From contig JANXTZ010000037.1 in NCBI GenBank assembly GCA_025352125.1, positions 1 to 64,000 on the forward strand: a DNA stretch of 64,000 nucleotides, read 5' to 3'. The stretch comes from Deinococcales bacterium (GTDB lineage: Bacteria; Deinococcota; Deinococci; Deinococcales; JAAFIG01). Every line of letters begins with the position of its first letter. Positions within the stretch are counted from its first letter, which is position 1. The position numbers and the translations under genes are program-made. A model generated the notes under the pieces. That model did no database searches, was not told the DNA's origin, and saw only the letters and a list, made by a program, of their open reading frames with translations. Below, in pieces: positions 10,101 through 17,821 of the stretch.

Positions 10101-12041
10101 TGGCGTTTCCTGGTCGTGTGGGCTTGGTGATCTTAGCCACGCGTTTTCAAACGGTTTTTGTGAAACGTCGTTGTTCCAATTGGTTTCGTCCACCACGGTT
10201 AAACGGTGCTGCCAGACCAGTTTCTCGAGCGAAGCCAACAATGCCAAGGTTGCGGGTGTTACAAGTTCGATTTTCTTGCACTCGAGCAGGAAGGCGGTTG
10301 TGCGTTTCGCAGGGTCGAATAAGCCAAAACCATCGGCTGCGCTCGGCACGTTCTGCTCGAGTTTGACACGCTCGAGGGCTTTGGAGATTTCTTCACCCGC
10401 TTTTTTCTGCTCGGGGGTTTTCGCGGCTTTCAAACGCGTAGCGCTGGCACTGGCAAGCTCGGCTGGTTGAGCCAAAATCAGTTCAATCGTGTCTTTGCGA
10501 ACCGACGCGGTTTTGCGACTCAGCAACTTCTCGAGTGGCACAAACTCGTATTCTTCAAGGGCAACGTTTTTACTTTTAATGGCTTTGAAAGCTGCATCTC
10601 GAGCATGGTCTTCTTTACTTTTGAGTGCTTCCATCACCAAACCACGAACTTCGGCATCCCACGGGGTTTGTTTGGTGAGGGCTTCTACTAATAACGATTG
10701 TGTCCATGAATTCATGATGGGGCGGTATTTCAAGAGCGCTCGAGGGTTCTTTTCGCCAATGAGGTTGTATATCTTGGCAACAATGAGGCTTGGTTCGATG
10801 CTCACTTGGTACAACCAAAAAGTTAAAGCTGAGAACTTGGTTTCTTGCGAAAAACGTTGCAAGAAACGATCAAGAAGCGCTAATGATTCTTGACTTTCGG
10901 TTTGGTCGTCGTTTGGTAAATTCAGAAATTGGAAAGCATAAACTGCAACCTGTTCGTTTTCGTCAAACAGCATTTCGCGCAATTTGGGTTGCACTTTGGG
11001 CAACATTCCAAAAGTATTACAACAATGCAATGCCACAAAACGCAGATCGGCATTTTTATGTTCAAGCCACAGCAAGGTCAAATCCTGTGCCTGTTCGAGA
11101 TTAAGGCAGGCAATGCTATACAAGCATAAGTACAATTCAAGCAAATCGGGAGTCGTTTTTAAATTTTGCGCGACAGCCCGACACTCTTCTTGATGCTCAA
11201 AACGATGAATAAAATCTCGAACTGTATTCTCGAGGATTTTAGGTGTGGGATTCAATTCCAATACGGGCAAAAAACTGCGTGCCCATTGCACGCTCGAGGA
11301 AAACCGCAGCAGATCGTTATCAAGAATCAAATGCAGCATTCGCTTTAAAGCCGTCGGATGGGCGATCATGATTTTGTTGAAAATACTCTGACGCAAACCC
11401 TCCTGGCGTTGCGCGGCAAGCAGCAGTTTCTCGAGCAACTCCCAACCTTCAGGGCGGTTGGAACGCATGAGCGTGTCGATCACGTAATCACCCATGACCG
11501 CCACAGGATGCTCGTTTTTGGCGGCGGACATCATGATTTCAAACACGACATCGTTGCCAGAATTCACGGCAGCCAAGAACAAGGGCGTGCAGTAATACTG
11601 AAAAGCCCACTCATAACCCGCGTATTCGGTCATCCACTCGAGCGGCTGATCGTAGGCGCGGGTGTACGCCAGCCAACCCTTGGCAGTCTCAAATTGCGAG
11701 GTCAAACTTGGCATGACGCTGCTGCGAAAACGGTACGTCACAGGCGTTTGCAATGCTGACAGCGCCACTTTGGGAAAACGCGGAAACCAGACCTCGAGAA
11801 TCAAATCAAAATCGCCGCTCGAGATTTGAAAAAACACGTTTTTGGCGGCGTCGTCAAATACATTTCGAGCCTGATAATCCGAAAACTTTGGTTCTTCACC
11901 ATTCGCGTCCAAACACAAGTAATCCAGCGTGACTTGCACCAAATGTTTGGGTAATTTTTGCACCCGTGCCACCAAATCCTGATTTGGGTTTTTAACTCGA
12001 GCATCGGCAAGTATTTTCTGGGCTTCTTCACGGCTAATCAT
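7161..12041 (-). CDS. Giant DUF4132 domain protein
   Basis: 1626 residues. The first 1000 or so residues are alpha-helical and HEAT-like (for example VRGLVMEALKSKEDHARDAA near 480). The C-terminal part matches the DUF4132 core, with LERAMVHG, KHPIARPMLEQLVF and QQPFKQIFRELYL in order around residues 1285-1430, and ends with the DUF7737-type segment SEIMRDLDLVVSVAHVGG (about 1495). Related proteins include E. coli YehI/MolR; their biochemistry is not settled. ATG 12041 has GGAGG 7 bases upstream, inside the preceding ORF, so the pair is coupled. An acidic insert (DDDGDYYDQDFNYD) lies near residue 700. CTCGAG is absent from 10746 to 11229, where the DNA is more AT-rich. Confidence 0.8.
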   Translation of the reverse strand: MISREEAQKILADARVKNPNQDLVARVQKLPKHLVQVTLDYLCLDANGEEPKFSDYQARNVFDDAAKNVFFQISSGDFDLILEVWFPRFPKVALSALQTPVTYRFRSSVMPSLTSQFETAKGWLAYTRAYDQPLEWMTEYAGYEWAFQYYCTPLFLAAVNSGNDVVFEIMMSAAKNEHPVAVMGDYVIDTLMRSNRPEGWELLEKLLLAAQRQEGLRQSIFNKIMIAHPTALKRMLHLILDNDLLRFSSSVQWARSFLPVLELNPTPKILENTVRDFIHRFEHQEECRAVAQNLKTTPDLLELYLCLYSIACLNLEQAQDLTLLWLEHKNADLRFVALHCCNTFGMLPKVQPKLREMLFDENEQVAVYAFQFLNLPNDDQTESQESLALLDRFLQRFSQETKFSALTFWLYQVSIEPSLIVAKIYNLIGEKNPRALLKYRPIMNSWTQSLLVEALTKQTPWDAEVRGLVMEALKSKEDHARDAAFKAIKSKNVALEEYEFVPLEKLLSRKTASVRKDTIELILAQPAELASASATRLKAAKTPEQKKAGEEISKALERVKLEQNVPSAADGFGLFDPAKRTTAFLLECKKIELVTPATLALLASLEKLVWQHRLTVVDETNWNNDVSQKPFENAWLRSPSPHDQETPLLEQWKKFPLSEVWTAWFENRTGKERDADGLEILRAITIRPFMFKSDADDDGDYYDQDFNYDLEPDNDNAGTTNLGLQKNYFGSLKTKKNKDEDQHLENNMLQILEWLKELYPAASEHDFALDLLEDQLAQSVPLLEQGFQKFVENGALLPDEAALKENKAYLLFKRLTPIVVKIQPSVASLTSAQQARAWQLEHSMSLRLWWNSSRTINHWHLMAAFKAGIANQTDVMEALIGASHLRPTKNPPCNNGFTEHLTQKPDQFVRAYPELEPMLERCSERVLEIELQRGDLPTPATIAATRIRFLSGLGRLMPILVMIGQDNISRGGGYYYNDQTPRLVVFSDLLKAVYPSASDTQTDFDKAIKTAKIPEQRLLELGLFAPQWTQFVAKNIAWKGLSDAMYWLRAHTKDGGFSNDIELEGWRLEMAQLTPLLTQDLVDGAVDVGWFNQAYKDLGDKRWTQLYDAAKYISSGTGHARAKQFADAMLGKLLEADVVKRITSKRHQDSVRALGLIPLPKAKDAVLLARYELVQTFLKQSKQFGSQRKESERLASRIALENLARTAGFPDPMRLEWAMELRAVADLAKGAVKLKKDNVELVLSVTKDGEPTLEVLKAGKTLKDVPANLKKDEAVIEIRARKKELENSRSRMRVSLERAMVHGDAFNAKELRDLTKHPIARPMLEQLVFIDDAQMGFLSPDGKNLVSANGELLEIKASSLRLAHPVDLFESKTWSEWQSAYFTAQRQQPFKQIFRELYLLTEAEKLEKTKSSRYAGHQVNPRQSASLLGSRAWVVSYDGDASRTFFKEGITAHIASKQGYSTPAEVEAPALETVSFSKRGDYKALELESIPQRLYSEIMRDLDLVVSVAHVGGVDPEASQSTTEMRAALLEETLRLLKIKNVKLEKNVALIAGQVGRYSVHLGSAVVHQQPGGAICLVAVPNQARGRIFLPFADSDPRTAEVIAKVIMLAKDSEIQDPILLRQLVG

Positions 12042-12044
12042 GAT

Positions 12045-12461
12045 TTATCCTCCGACCAAAGCAACAAGGCGTAAAAACATGATGTCCTGGCGAAGCTCGA
12101 GGCTCACCACGTCGGTCAAGTATTCGATTTGGGTTTCACCATTAAAAACGTAATACAGACCGTCTTGAAAGGCTTGAATTGCCGTTTGAATTGCCTCATC
12201 GGTGTTGACGTCTTGCGTAAATTCTTGTCCGCCCAAACTGATTTTGCCAGTGTCGGCTGCCTCGAGAAGTTGCGTTTCGGTCAGGACCCGCAAGAATTGA
12301 TTGTCGGCTTGACGTTCACGAAAGGCATTTACCTCGAGCGTCACAATTCTGGTTAAGAGTTCGGTCAGGGTGGGTTGGCTCGAGAAATTCTCGAGGCTGT
12401 AATCGCGTGTCGTCAACGCCTTTTTGCGCCCAAGTTGTTTGATGGTCATGGTTAAATTCAT
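12045..12461 (-). CDS. Hypothetical protein, probable partner of the DUF4132 protein
   Basis: 138 residues from ATG 12461. I do not recognise it. The C-terminal 80 residues look like a compact alpha/beta domain (LLEAADTGKISLGG, AIQAFQDGLYYVFNG) and end in hydrophobic LRLVALVGG. The frame is open to 12557, so ATG 12446 or an upstream ATG are alternatives; a weak CGGAA precedes 12461. It ends three bases before the DUF4132 start and holds that gene's SD sequence, so the two form an operon. Confidence 0.6.
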   Translation of the reverse strand: MNLTMTIKQLGRKKALTTRDYSLENFSSQPTLTELLTRIVTLEVNAFRERQADNQFLRVLTETQLLEAADTGKISLGGQEFTQDVNTDEAIQTAIQAFQDGLYYVFNGETQIEYLTDVVSLELRQDIMFLRLVALVGG

Positions 12462-12725
12462 GGTCGTTCCGTTCGACAAGTCCATGGCACAGTTTGGCAT
12501 GGTTGAAGTTGTGAGTTCATGAGTGCTATGTGGCAGTGTTGGTCCAATAAAAAACACCGCTCGAGAAAAAGCGATGTGCTTGGGTTAAATGCTGTTTCAC
12601 CTTGAGCTTTCTGGTTGATGGCTGTGATGTGCGAAATTTAAGGATGAGAACGTGTTGAGTCTCGAGATTTCTGTTATTGACGTAATTATAGCATTCGGTT
12701 TATGATTTTGCAAATTTCAACCCTA

Positions 12726-12942
12726 CCCTCATCCCCAACCCTTCTCCTGATGTTGGGAGAAGGGAGTTTCGTCCCATTCTTAGAAGCTAGATTAATGCGT
12801 TCCAGAAAGTTATTTCCTGCTTTAGTAGGGGTTTAGAAGACAGTATTTACGTTTCTCGAGGTTCGCATAAAGCTCCCTCTCCTTGGAGAGAAGCGCTGCA
12901 AGCCCGAAGGTGCTGCTTTAAGCAAGACGGGGCGGGGATGAG
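12726..12942. repeat. MITE-like element with inverted ends
   Basis: The left end CCCTCATCCCC is answered by the right end GGGGATGAG, with internal hairpins CCCTTCTCC/GGAGAAGGG (12739-12764) and CTCTCC/GGAGAG (12877-12890). Similar CCCTTCTCTCC-type hairpins recur at 19311-19334, suggesting a dispersed family. No transposase is inside. Confidence 0.5.
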
Positions 12943-12948
12943 TGACCA

Positions 12949-12991
12949 TGCCCGTCAGCGATCCTGCCCGTTAGCGAATCTGCCCGCACGG
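12949..12991 (+). repeat. Short 16-bp tandem repeat
   Basis: Two 16-bp units, TGCCCGTCAGCGATCC and TGCCCGTTAGCGAATC, and a partial third (TGCCCGCACGG). Confidence 0.6.
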
Positions 12992-13187
12992 TGCAAGCCT
13001 AGGTTCAGGAAGCTGCATGTTTAGGATCAAGACAGGTGCACGTCTATGGTCAAGAGAGAGGGTAAAGGCAATTGCTGGTTTTACCCGTTAAAAGGCAAAA
13101 TTAATTTGCCACCAAAACCAAATCAAAAATCCCAACTCGAGTACACCAAACATCACACAGCCAACGGTTGACCCCAGCGCAAAATGG

Positions 13188-13193
13188 CATAAT
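13188..13193 (+). promoter_or_regulatory. -10 box of the kinase gene (leaderless)
   Basis: CATAAT nine bases before ATG 13203. A TTGACC at 13168-13173 is 14 bases upstream, a short spacing. No SD sequence. Confidence 0.45.
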
Positions 13194-13202
13194 GCAATTC
13201 GC

Positions 13203-16200
13203 ATGTCCATCACCTCGAGCCAACGCTACCAATTCGTCCGAGAGCTAGGCTCTGGCGCGATGGGTCGTGTCAGCTTAGCGCTGGACAAGGACACTGGGCA
13301 GTTCGTGGCGGTCAAACGCCTGCACGAAGCCGTGGCGCTCCAGGGTGGCGTGAGGTTGCGCCGCGAGTTCAAGTCGCTCGAGCGCATTGACCACGAAAAC
13401 GTGGTGAAAGTGCTGGGCTTGGGCGAGGAGAATGCCATTCCGTACCTGGTCATGGAGTTCGTGCGCGGCACAGATTTGAACGACTGGCTGGGAGATACCC
13501 CGCCGCTCGAGAAGCTGATTCATGTTTTTGCGGGCATCGCCAGCGCGTTGACGGCGGTTCATGCGCAAGGCATCGTTCACCGCGATTTAAAACCCGAAAA
13601 TATTCGGGTAACCGAAACCGGAAGTGCCAAACTGATGGATTTTGGACTGGCGAAAACGCTCGAGGGCAGCGTGGCATTAACCAGGGAAGGCGCAGTTGTG
13701 GGCACAGTGTTGTACATGGCTCCCGAACAATGCCGAGGGCAGCAACTCGATTACCGCGCCGACCTGTATGCTTTGGGCGCAGTCTTGTTCAGCGCCCTGA
13801 CCGGACGCCCACCTTTTATGGGCGAAGGCATTGTGCAAGTCATCATGCAGCATATTCAAGGCACGCCCCCAGCCCCAAAAGACATCAACCCAAATGTTCC
13901 CGAAAACTTGAACGCACTGGTGCTTCAGATGCTGGCAAAGAACCCGCTCGAGCGTCCACAGAGCGCGTTTGCCGTCAGAGAAGCGCTGCTTGCCTCGCTG
14001 GAATCAAATCTGCAAGACACCATCGAAATCTCGAGCGAAATTGCTCGAGCTGACGCGGTACTGATTGCGCCGCTAATTGGACGCGACCCCGAGATGGGTG
14101 TTTTAAATGCGTTCCTCGAGTCTGGAACAGGTTTGATCGCCGTGACGGGCGATGTTGGCGTGGGCAAAACCAGGTTGTTGCGGACATTGAGTGAAAGACT
14201 TCAAGGACAGGGCAAACGCCTGGTGATTGCCGAAGCCATTGTGGATGACCCCACACCATTTGGTACGATCTCGAGGTTGATTGCCAACCTTGGAAAACAC
14301 CACAGTGATGTGCTCGAAAAACTGTCAGACAGCGCCAAAGGCGAACTCGGGCGCATCTCGAGCAAATTGGGGTTTGTACCCACCAGCGACAGCAACTTGC
14401 CGCCCGAGGTGGCGCGTTTAAAACTGTTTGAAGCCTTCACCGAACTGCTCGAGCAGATTTCCAAAACATCCATTCTGGCGTTTGAAAACCTGCACTGGGC
14501 TGACTCGAGCACCCTGGAATTGCTGGCGCACAGCAGTCGCGCCCTCGAGAATGCCAAAATGGTCATGACGTACAGGCTTGAAGACCTGCCCGAAAACGCC
14601 ACGCACCCAAAAGGCTTGACTCCCAAACGTACCGTTCACCTCGAGCCACTGACCGAACTCTTGACGCTCGAGTTGCTGCGGGCATTGATGGACGACGAAC
14701 TTGAACCCGCGCTCGAGGTTGAACTGGTGTCACGTGCTGGCGGCAACCCCTGGGTGCTCGAGGAACGACTCAAAGCCATGCTCGAATCGGGCGCGGTCTA
14801 CCGGCGGGCGGGCGTCTACGAGTGGAATCGAAACCTGACTGGCTTGCCCGAAAGCCTGAACGACCTGCTCAGTCACCGCATCACCGCGCTGTCGCAACCC
14901 GCCCTCGAGTTTGCCCGAGCCGCCAGCGTGCTGGGTCGCGCATTTTTATTTGAAGACGTTCGAGCGCTGCTCGACTGGTCAGACGATGCCGCATTGGATA
15001 CGCTCGAGACGCTGGTTCGCGCCAAACTGGTGATCGAAACCCCAGGCACGAACGGCGAGGGATTCAGGTTCACGCACCCCAGTTACGCCGAACTGCTGGC
15101 GGTTGGTTTGATGAGCCTCAAACGCCGTCGCCTGCACGCCAAAGCCGCCACCCTGCTCGAGACTCGTGCCGCGCCGCTCGAACTGACCGAACATTACCTT
15201 GAAGCTGGCATGTTTGAGCAAACCCTGCAAAAAGGCTTGGAGGCGGGTTTGCTTGCCCAGAATACCTTCGCCTACCCGCAAGCCGAACGCGCCTACCGCA
15301 TGGCACTGACCGCCAGCAGCAAACTCGAGCATGAGCGCCTGGAGACGATGCGGGTGCGGCATCAACTGGCGGAAGTGCTGTCGTTCATGGGACGCAATGA
15401 CGAAGCCATAAGTTTATGGAAAACTGTGATGGACAGCGCCGAATTGCTCGAGGGTGGACTTGAAGCATCCTTGAACGCTCGAGTCAGCGTCGCCAAAGCC
15501 TTGCGGTTGCGCGGTTCGTTGGATGAGGCACTGCGTTTGGTGGGCGAACCCAAACGCGAAGAACCCGCGTATGCGGCATTGTGCCTCGAGCAGAGCGCGG
15601 TTTTACGAGAATTGCAAAGTCCAAAGCTGGCAAAACACTTTGGACTCGAGGCGTTGAGTGCGTATAAACAGATTGGCGATCTTGTTGGGCAAACGTTAGC
15701 CATGTCTGGTTTAGCTCAGATTGAACGAGCAACGGGACGCATGAGTCGATCTGAATACTTGTTGAAATTGGCAATTCAGTTGGCAGAAAAATCGCAAAAC
15801 CAGCATTTGCTTACCAATGTTTGGAATGAATTGGGTCTCACATTTTACACACAATATTCTCTGAACGAAGCTGCATTGGCTTGGGAAAAAGCTGTAAATT
15901 TTGCAGGAAAAATTGGTGATGTACGGGTAGAAATCGTTTTGGGAATCAATATTGCTTTAATTGAAATGGACAGAAATGATTTTACTCAAGCCAAGTCCCG
16001 CCTTCAGCGTTCACAAGCATTGGTAAAACGTAGTGGCTTAACGAACTATGAACCGCACACGGTATTAAATATTTCTATTTGCGAATACGCCCTTGGAAAT
16101 CTAGAAATTGCAAGAGAACAACTAGAACAGTTAAGGTTTCATCAATTTGAGTCTTTGGCGCAAGGTTGGATGACACGAATCACACTTGAACTTGGCGATG

Positions 16201-16613
16201 GCTTTGTTGCTAACTTACCCGTTATGGATATTTCTATTGGCGAGGATATGGTGGCACTTCTTCAAGCAGAACACGCACTTTCATTTGGCGATTATGCCAA
16301 GGCTTTTGAGGTGACACAAATACCAAGAAGCGATTGGTTTTGGTTGTTGGCTCATCTTCATGCAGCTTGGCGTTTAGGCAAAAACACACCTGAAATGCTT
16401 GAGAATGTTTTACATCCCTTGAGCGACTGCGAACCGATGCTCACAACGGAAATAGCGAAGCAGTACAAGCAATTTGCACGATTGGTATTTCAAAATCATT
16501 GGGATAAAAATACTCAAACCCAACTTCGTGTTTTGGTAAAACAATATCAATCCTCTGCCATTGGCTTGCTGGCTCGAGACGTTGCTCTGTCTTTGACTGA
16601 AAACGATTTTTAA
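13203..16613 (+). CDS. Serine/threonine protein kinase fused to AAA/STAND ATPase and TPR domains
   Basis: 1136 residues. Kinase domain 8-270: glycine loop GSGAMG (16-21), VAVK Lys38, HRDLKPEN (126-133), DFG (146-148), GTVLYMAPE activation segment. A STAND-type ATPase follows with Walker A GDVGVGKT (about 315-322) and a winged-helix-like region near 560-620. From about 690 to the end are TPR-type helices. The layout resembles PknK-like signal-transduction regulators in which the kinase and a NTPase-TPR sensor are one chain; the ligand is unknown. CTCGAG occurs about every 95 bp up to 15650, then is absent until 16571, with more AT-rich codons: the TPR end looks like a recombined segment. Confidence 0.9.
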   Translation: MSITSSQRYQFVRELGSGAMGRVSLALDKDTGQFVAVKRLHEAVALQGGVRLRREFKSLERIDHENVVKVLGLGEENAIPYLVMEFVRGTDLNDWLGDTPPLEKLIHVFAGIASALTAVHAQGIVHRDLKPENIRVTETGSAKLMDFGLAKTLEGSVALTREGAVVGTVLYMAPEQCRGQQLDYRADLYALGAVLFSALTGRPPFMGEGIVQVIMQHIQGTPPAPKDINPNVPENLNALVLQMLAKNPLERPQSAFAVREALLASLESNLQDTIEISSEIARADAVLIAPLIGRDPEMGVLNAFLESGTGLIAVTGDVGVGKTRLLRTLSERLQGQGKRLVIAEAIVDDPTPFGTISRLIANLGKHHSDVLEKLSDSAKGELGRISSKLGFVPTSDSNLPPEVARLKLFEAFTELLEQISKTSILAFENLHWADSSTLELLAHSSRALENAKMVMTYRLEDLPENATHPKGLTPKRTVHLEPLTELLTLELLRALMDDELEPALEVELVSRAGGNPWVLEERLKAMLESGAVYRRAGVYEWNRNLTGLPESLNDLLSHRITALSQPALEFARAASVLGRAFLFEDVRALLDWSDDAALDTLETLVRAKLVIETPGTNGEGFRFTHPSYAELLAVGLMSLKRRRLHAKAATLLETRAAPLELTEHYLEAGMFEQTLQKGLEAGLLAQNTFAYPQAERAYRMALTASSKLEHERLETMRVRHQLAEVLSFMGRNDEAISLWKTVMDSAELLEGGLEASLNARVSVAKALRLRGSLDEALRLVGEPKREEPAYAALCLEQSAVLRELQSPKLAKHFGLEALSAYKQIGDLVGQTLAMSGLAQIERATGRMSRSEYLLKLAIQLAEKSQNQHLLTNVWNELGLTFYTQYSLNEAALAWEKAVNFAGKIGDVRVEIVLGINIALIEMDRNDFTQAKSRLQRSQALVKRSGLTNYEPHTVLNISICEYALGNLEIAREQLEQLRFHQFESLAQGWMTRITLELGDGFVANLPVMDISIGEDMVALLQAEHALSFGDYAKAFEVTQIPRSDWFWLLAHLHAAWRLGKNTPEMLENVLHPLSDCEPMLTTEIAKQYKQFARLVFQNHWDKNTQTQLRVLVKQYQSSAIGLLARDVALSLTENDF

Positions 16614-16665
16614 TCGTTCTAAACATCGTTTTGATACATAAAACATTGTTTTTTGTATCACCTTG

Positions 16666-16671
16666 TAAACT
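16666..16671 (+). promoter_or_regulatory. Candidate -10 box upstream of the lipoprotein gene
   Basis: TAAACT, 34 bases before the SD-preceded ATG 16706; here a leader with SD GGAGG (16692-16696) exists, unlike the leaderless genes. Confidence 0.4.
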
Positions 16672-16705
16672 GTAAACAAGAGTGATGGCTCGGAGGTTCA
16701 AACTC

Positions 16706-17704
16706 ATGAAATTAAGTGGAATTGTTTTAAGTGTTTCGGTCTTGGCATTGATGGTTTCTTGTGGGCAAAAATTAACAACCGAAGATGCAAACGCGTTAAC
16801 CAGTGTTGCCCCAAGTGTAGTTGATGCGAGCATTCAAAAAATAGGTGGAGTTGGTGCAAGTTTGAATTCTTCCCCAATCGACCTCGAGCCTCTGACAAAA
16901 CTCCCCACCATTTTCGCTCGAGCTTTCGCCCCAGAAGTTGCCAGCGTTCTTGCCAAAACCAGTGCCTCAAATTTACTGACCTCGAGCTTGAAAGCAAGCT
17001 TGCAAAACTTGGGGTCTGGGCGGGTGCAGACCATGCAGACAAAGGCTGGCTCGAGTTGCGGACAAGATGCAAACCAAGCCGATGCCGATCAGGACGGTAT
17101 TCCTGATTCGATTGTCAATTATGCTTACGACTGTTTATCAAATGGTGTTCAAACCACGGGAACGATCACGGTCAAAGACAATTACTTAACTGGTACTGGC
17201 GATGGTCCTTACGAGGTGCATGTGAAAAAATTAAAGGCTTTGGATGTCAACCCTCAAAGCTCGACTTTCAAAGTCTCAATTGGTTTGGACCTTGACCTTG
17301 ACTTGAAATCAACAACACCTCCTTATGCCGTTTCTGAAGCGATTTCGATCACGATTAAACCAGACGACTCCAAATCTGAATTCGCAACGGTTGGTTTCAG
17401 CTCGGGTCTGAAGTACACGCCAGACAGCACGTCCAACCCATTCAACGGTCAGGGCACGGTAAATTCCATCTCGAGTGTTAATTTCAGTTACAAACTCACA
17501 GATGACACTGGTAAAACGGCTCAGGCTGCGAAAATCTTCAAGTTGACAGCCAATGTGCATCGCAACAAACCAGGTTGTAGTTCGGGCAATGTGGAGATAG
17601 ATTCGGGTAGCGTTCAGTTCTCCGATGATGCCGGTAATTATGTCAAAACCACATCGGTTTCTTGCAATTCCTCGGGTTGGACTTGGGAAACCAACGTCAA
17701 ATAA
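16706..17704 (+). CDS. Putative lipoprotein with a DxDxDG calcium-type loop
   Basis: 332 residues from ATG 16706, chosen because GGAGG lies nine bases upstream and because the signal peptide then starts correctly (MKLSGIVLSVSVLALMVSC, lipobox VSC). The mature part has an acidic loop DANQADADQDGIPD near 118-131, resembling thrombospondin-3/EF-type calcium loops, then beta-rich sequence. Likely anchored to the outer face of a membrane. No family recognised. Confidence 0.75.
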   Translation: MKLSGIVLSVSVLALMVSCGQKLTTEDANALTSVAPSVVDASIQKIGGVGASLNSSPIDLEPLTKLPTIFARAFAPEVASVLAKTSASNLLTSSLKASLQNLGSGRVQTMQTKAGSSCGQDANQADADQDGIPDSIVNYAYDCLSNGVQTTGTITVKDNYLTGTGDGPYEVHVKKLKALDVNPQSSTFKVSIGLDLDLDLKSTTPPYAVSEAISITIKPDDSKSEFATVGFSSGLKYTPDSTSNPFNGQGTVNSISSVNFSYKLTDDTGKTAQAAKIFKLTANVHRNKPGCSSGNVEIDSGSVQFSDDAGNYVKTTSVSCNSSGWTWETNVK

Positions 17705-17723
17705 AGCACAAGTTGCATTCTGG

Positions 17724-17753
17724 CAGCCTCTCGAGTTTGGGAGGCTGTTTTCT
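17724..17753 (+). terminator. Terminator with CTCGAG in the hairpin
   Basis: CAGCCTC (17724-17730) pairs with GAGGCTG (17741-17747), followed by TTTTCT. CTCGAG starts in the stem and runs into the loop. Confidence 0.8.
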
Positions 17754-17821
17754 CATACTTGTCTGCCTCATGCCTCGAGCGCTATTCTAAAGACACCAAG
17801 AATCTGAAAGGTGGCAATTCA

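Larger units (their letters stand above)
12558..13187. other. Gene-free intergenic region holding repeats
   Basis: About 630 bp without a convincing gene. It contains a MITE-like element (12726-12942) and a short tandem repeat (12949-12991). Only a few CTCGAG copies occur, in strong contrast to both flanks. The remainder shows nothing I can name. Confidence 0.7.

Noticed and set aside
12949-12991. Tandem repeat as a CRISPR array
   Set aside because: Units are directly adjacent without spacers and only about 2.7 copies exist.
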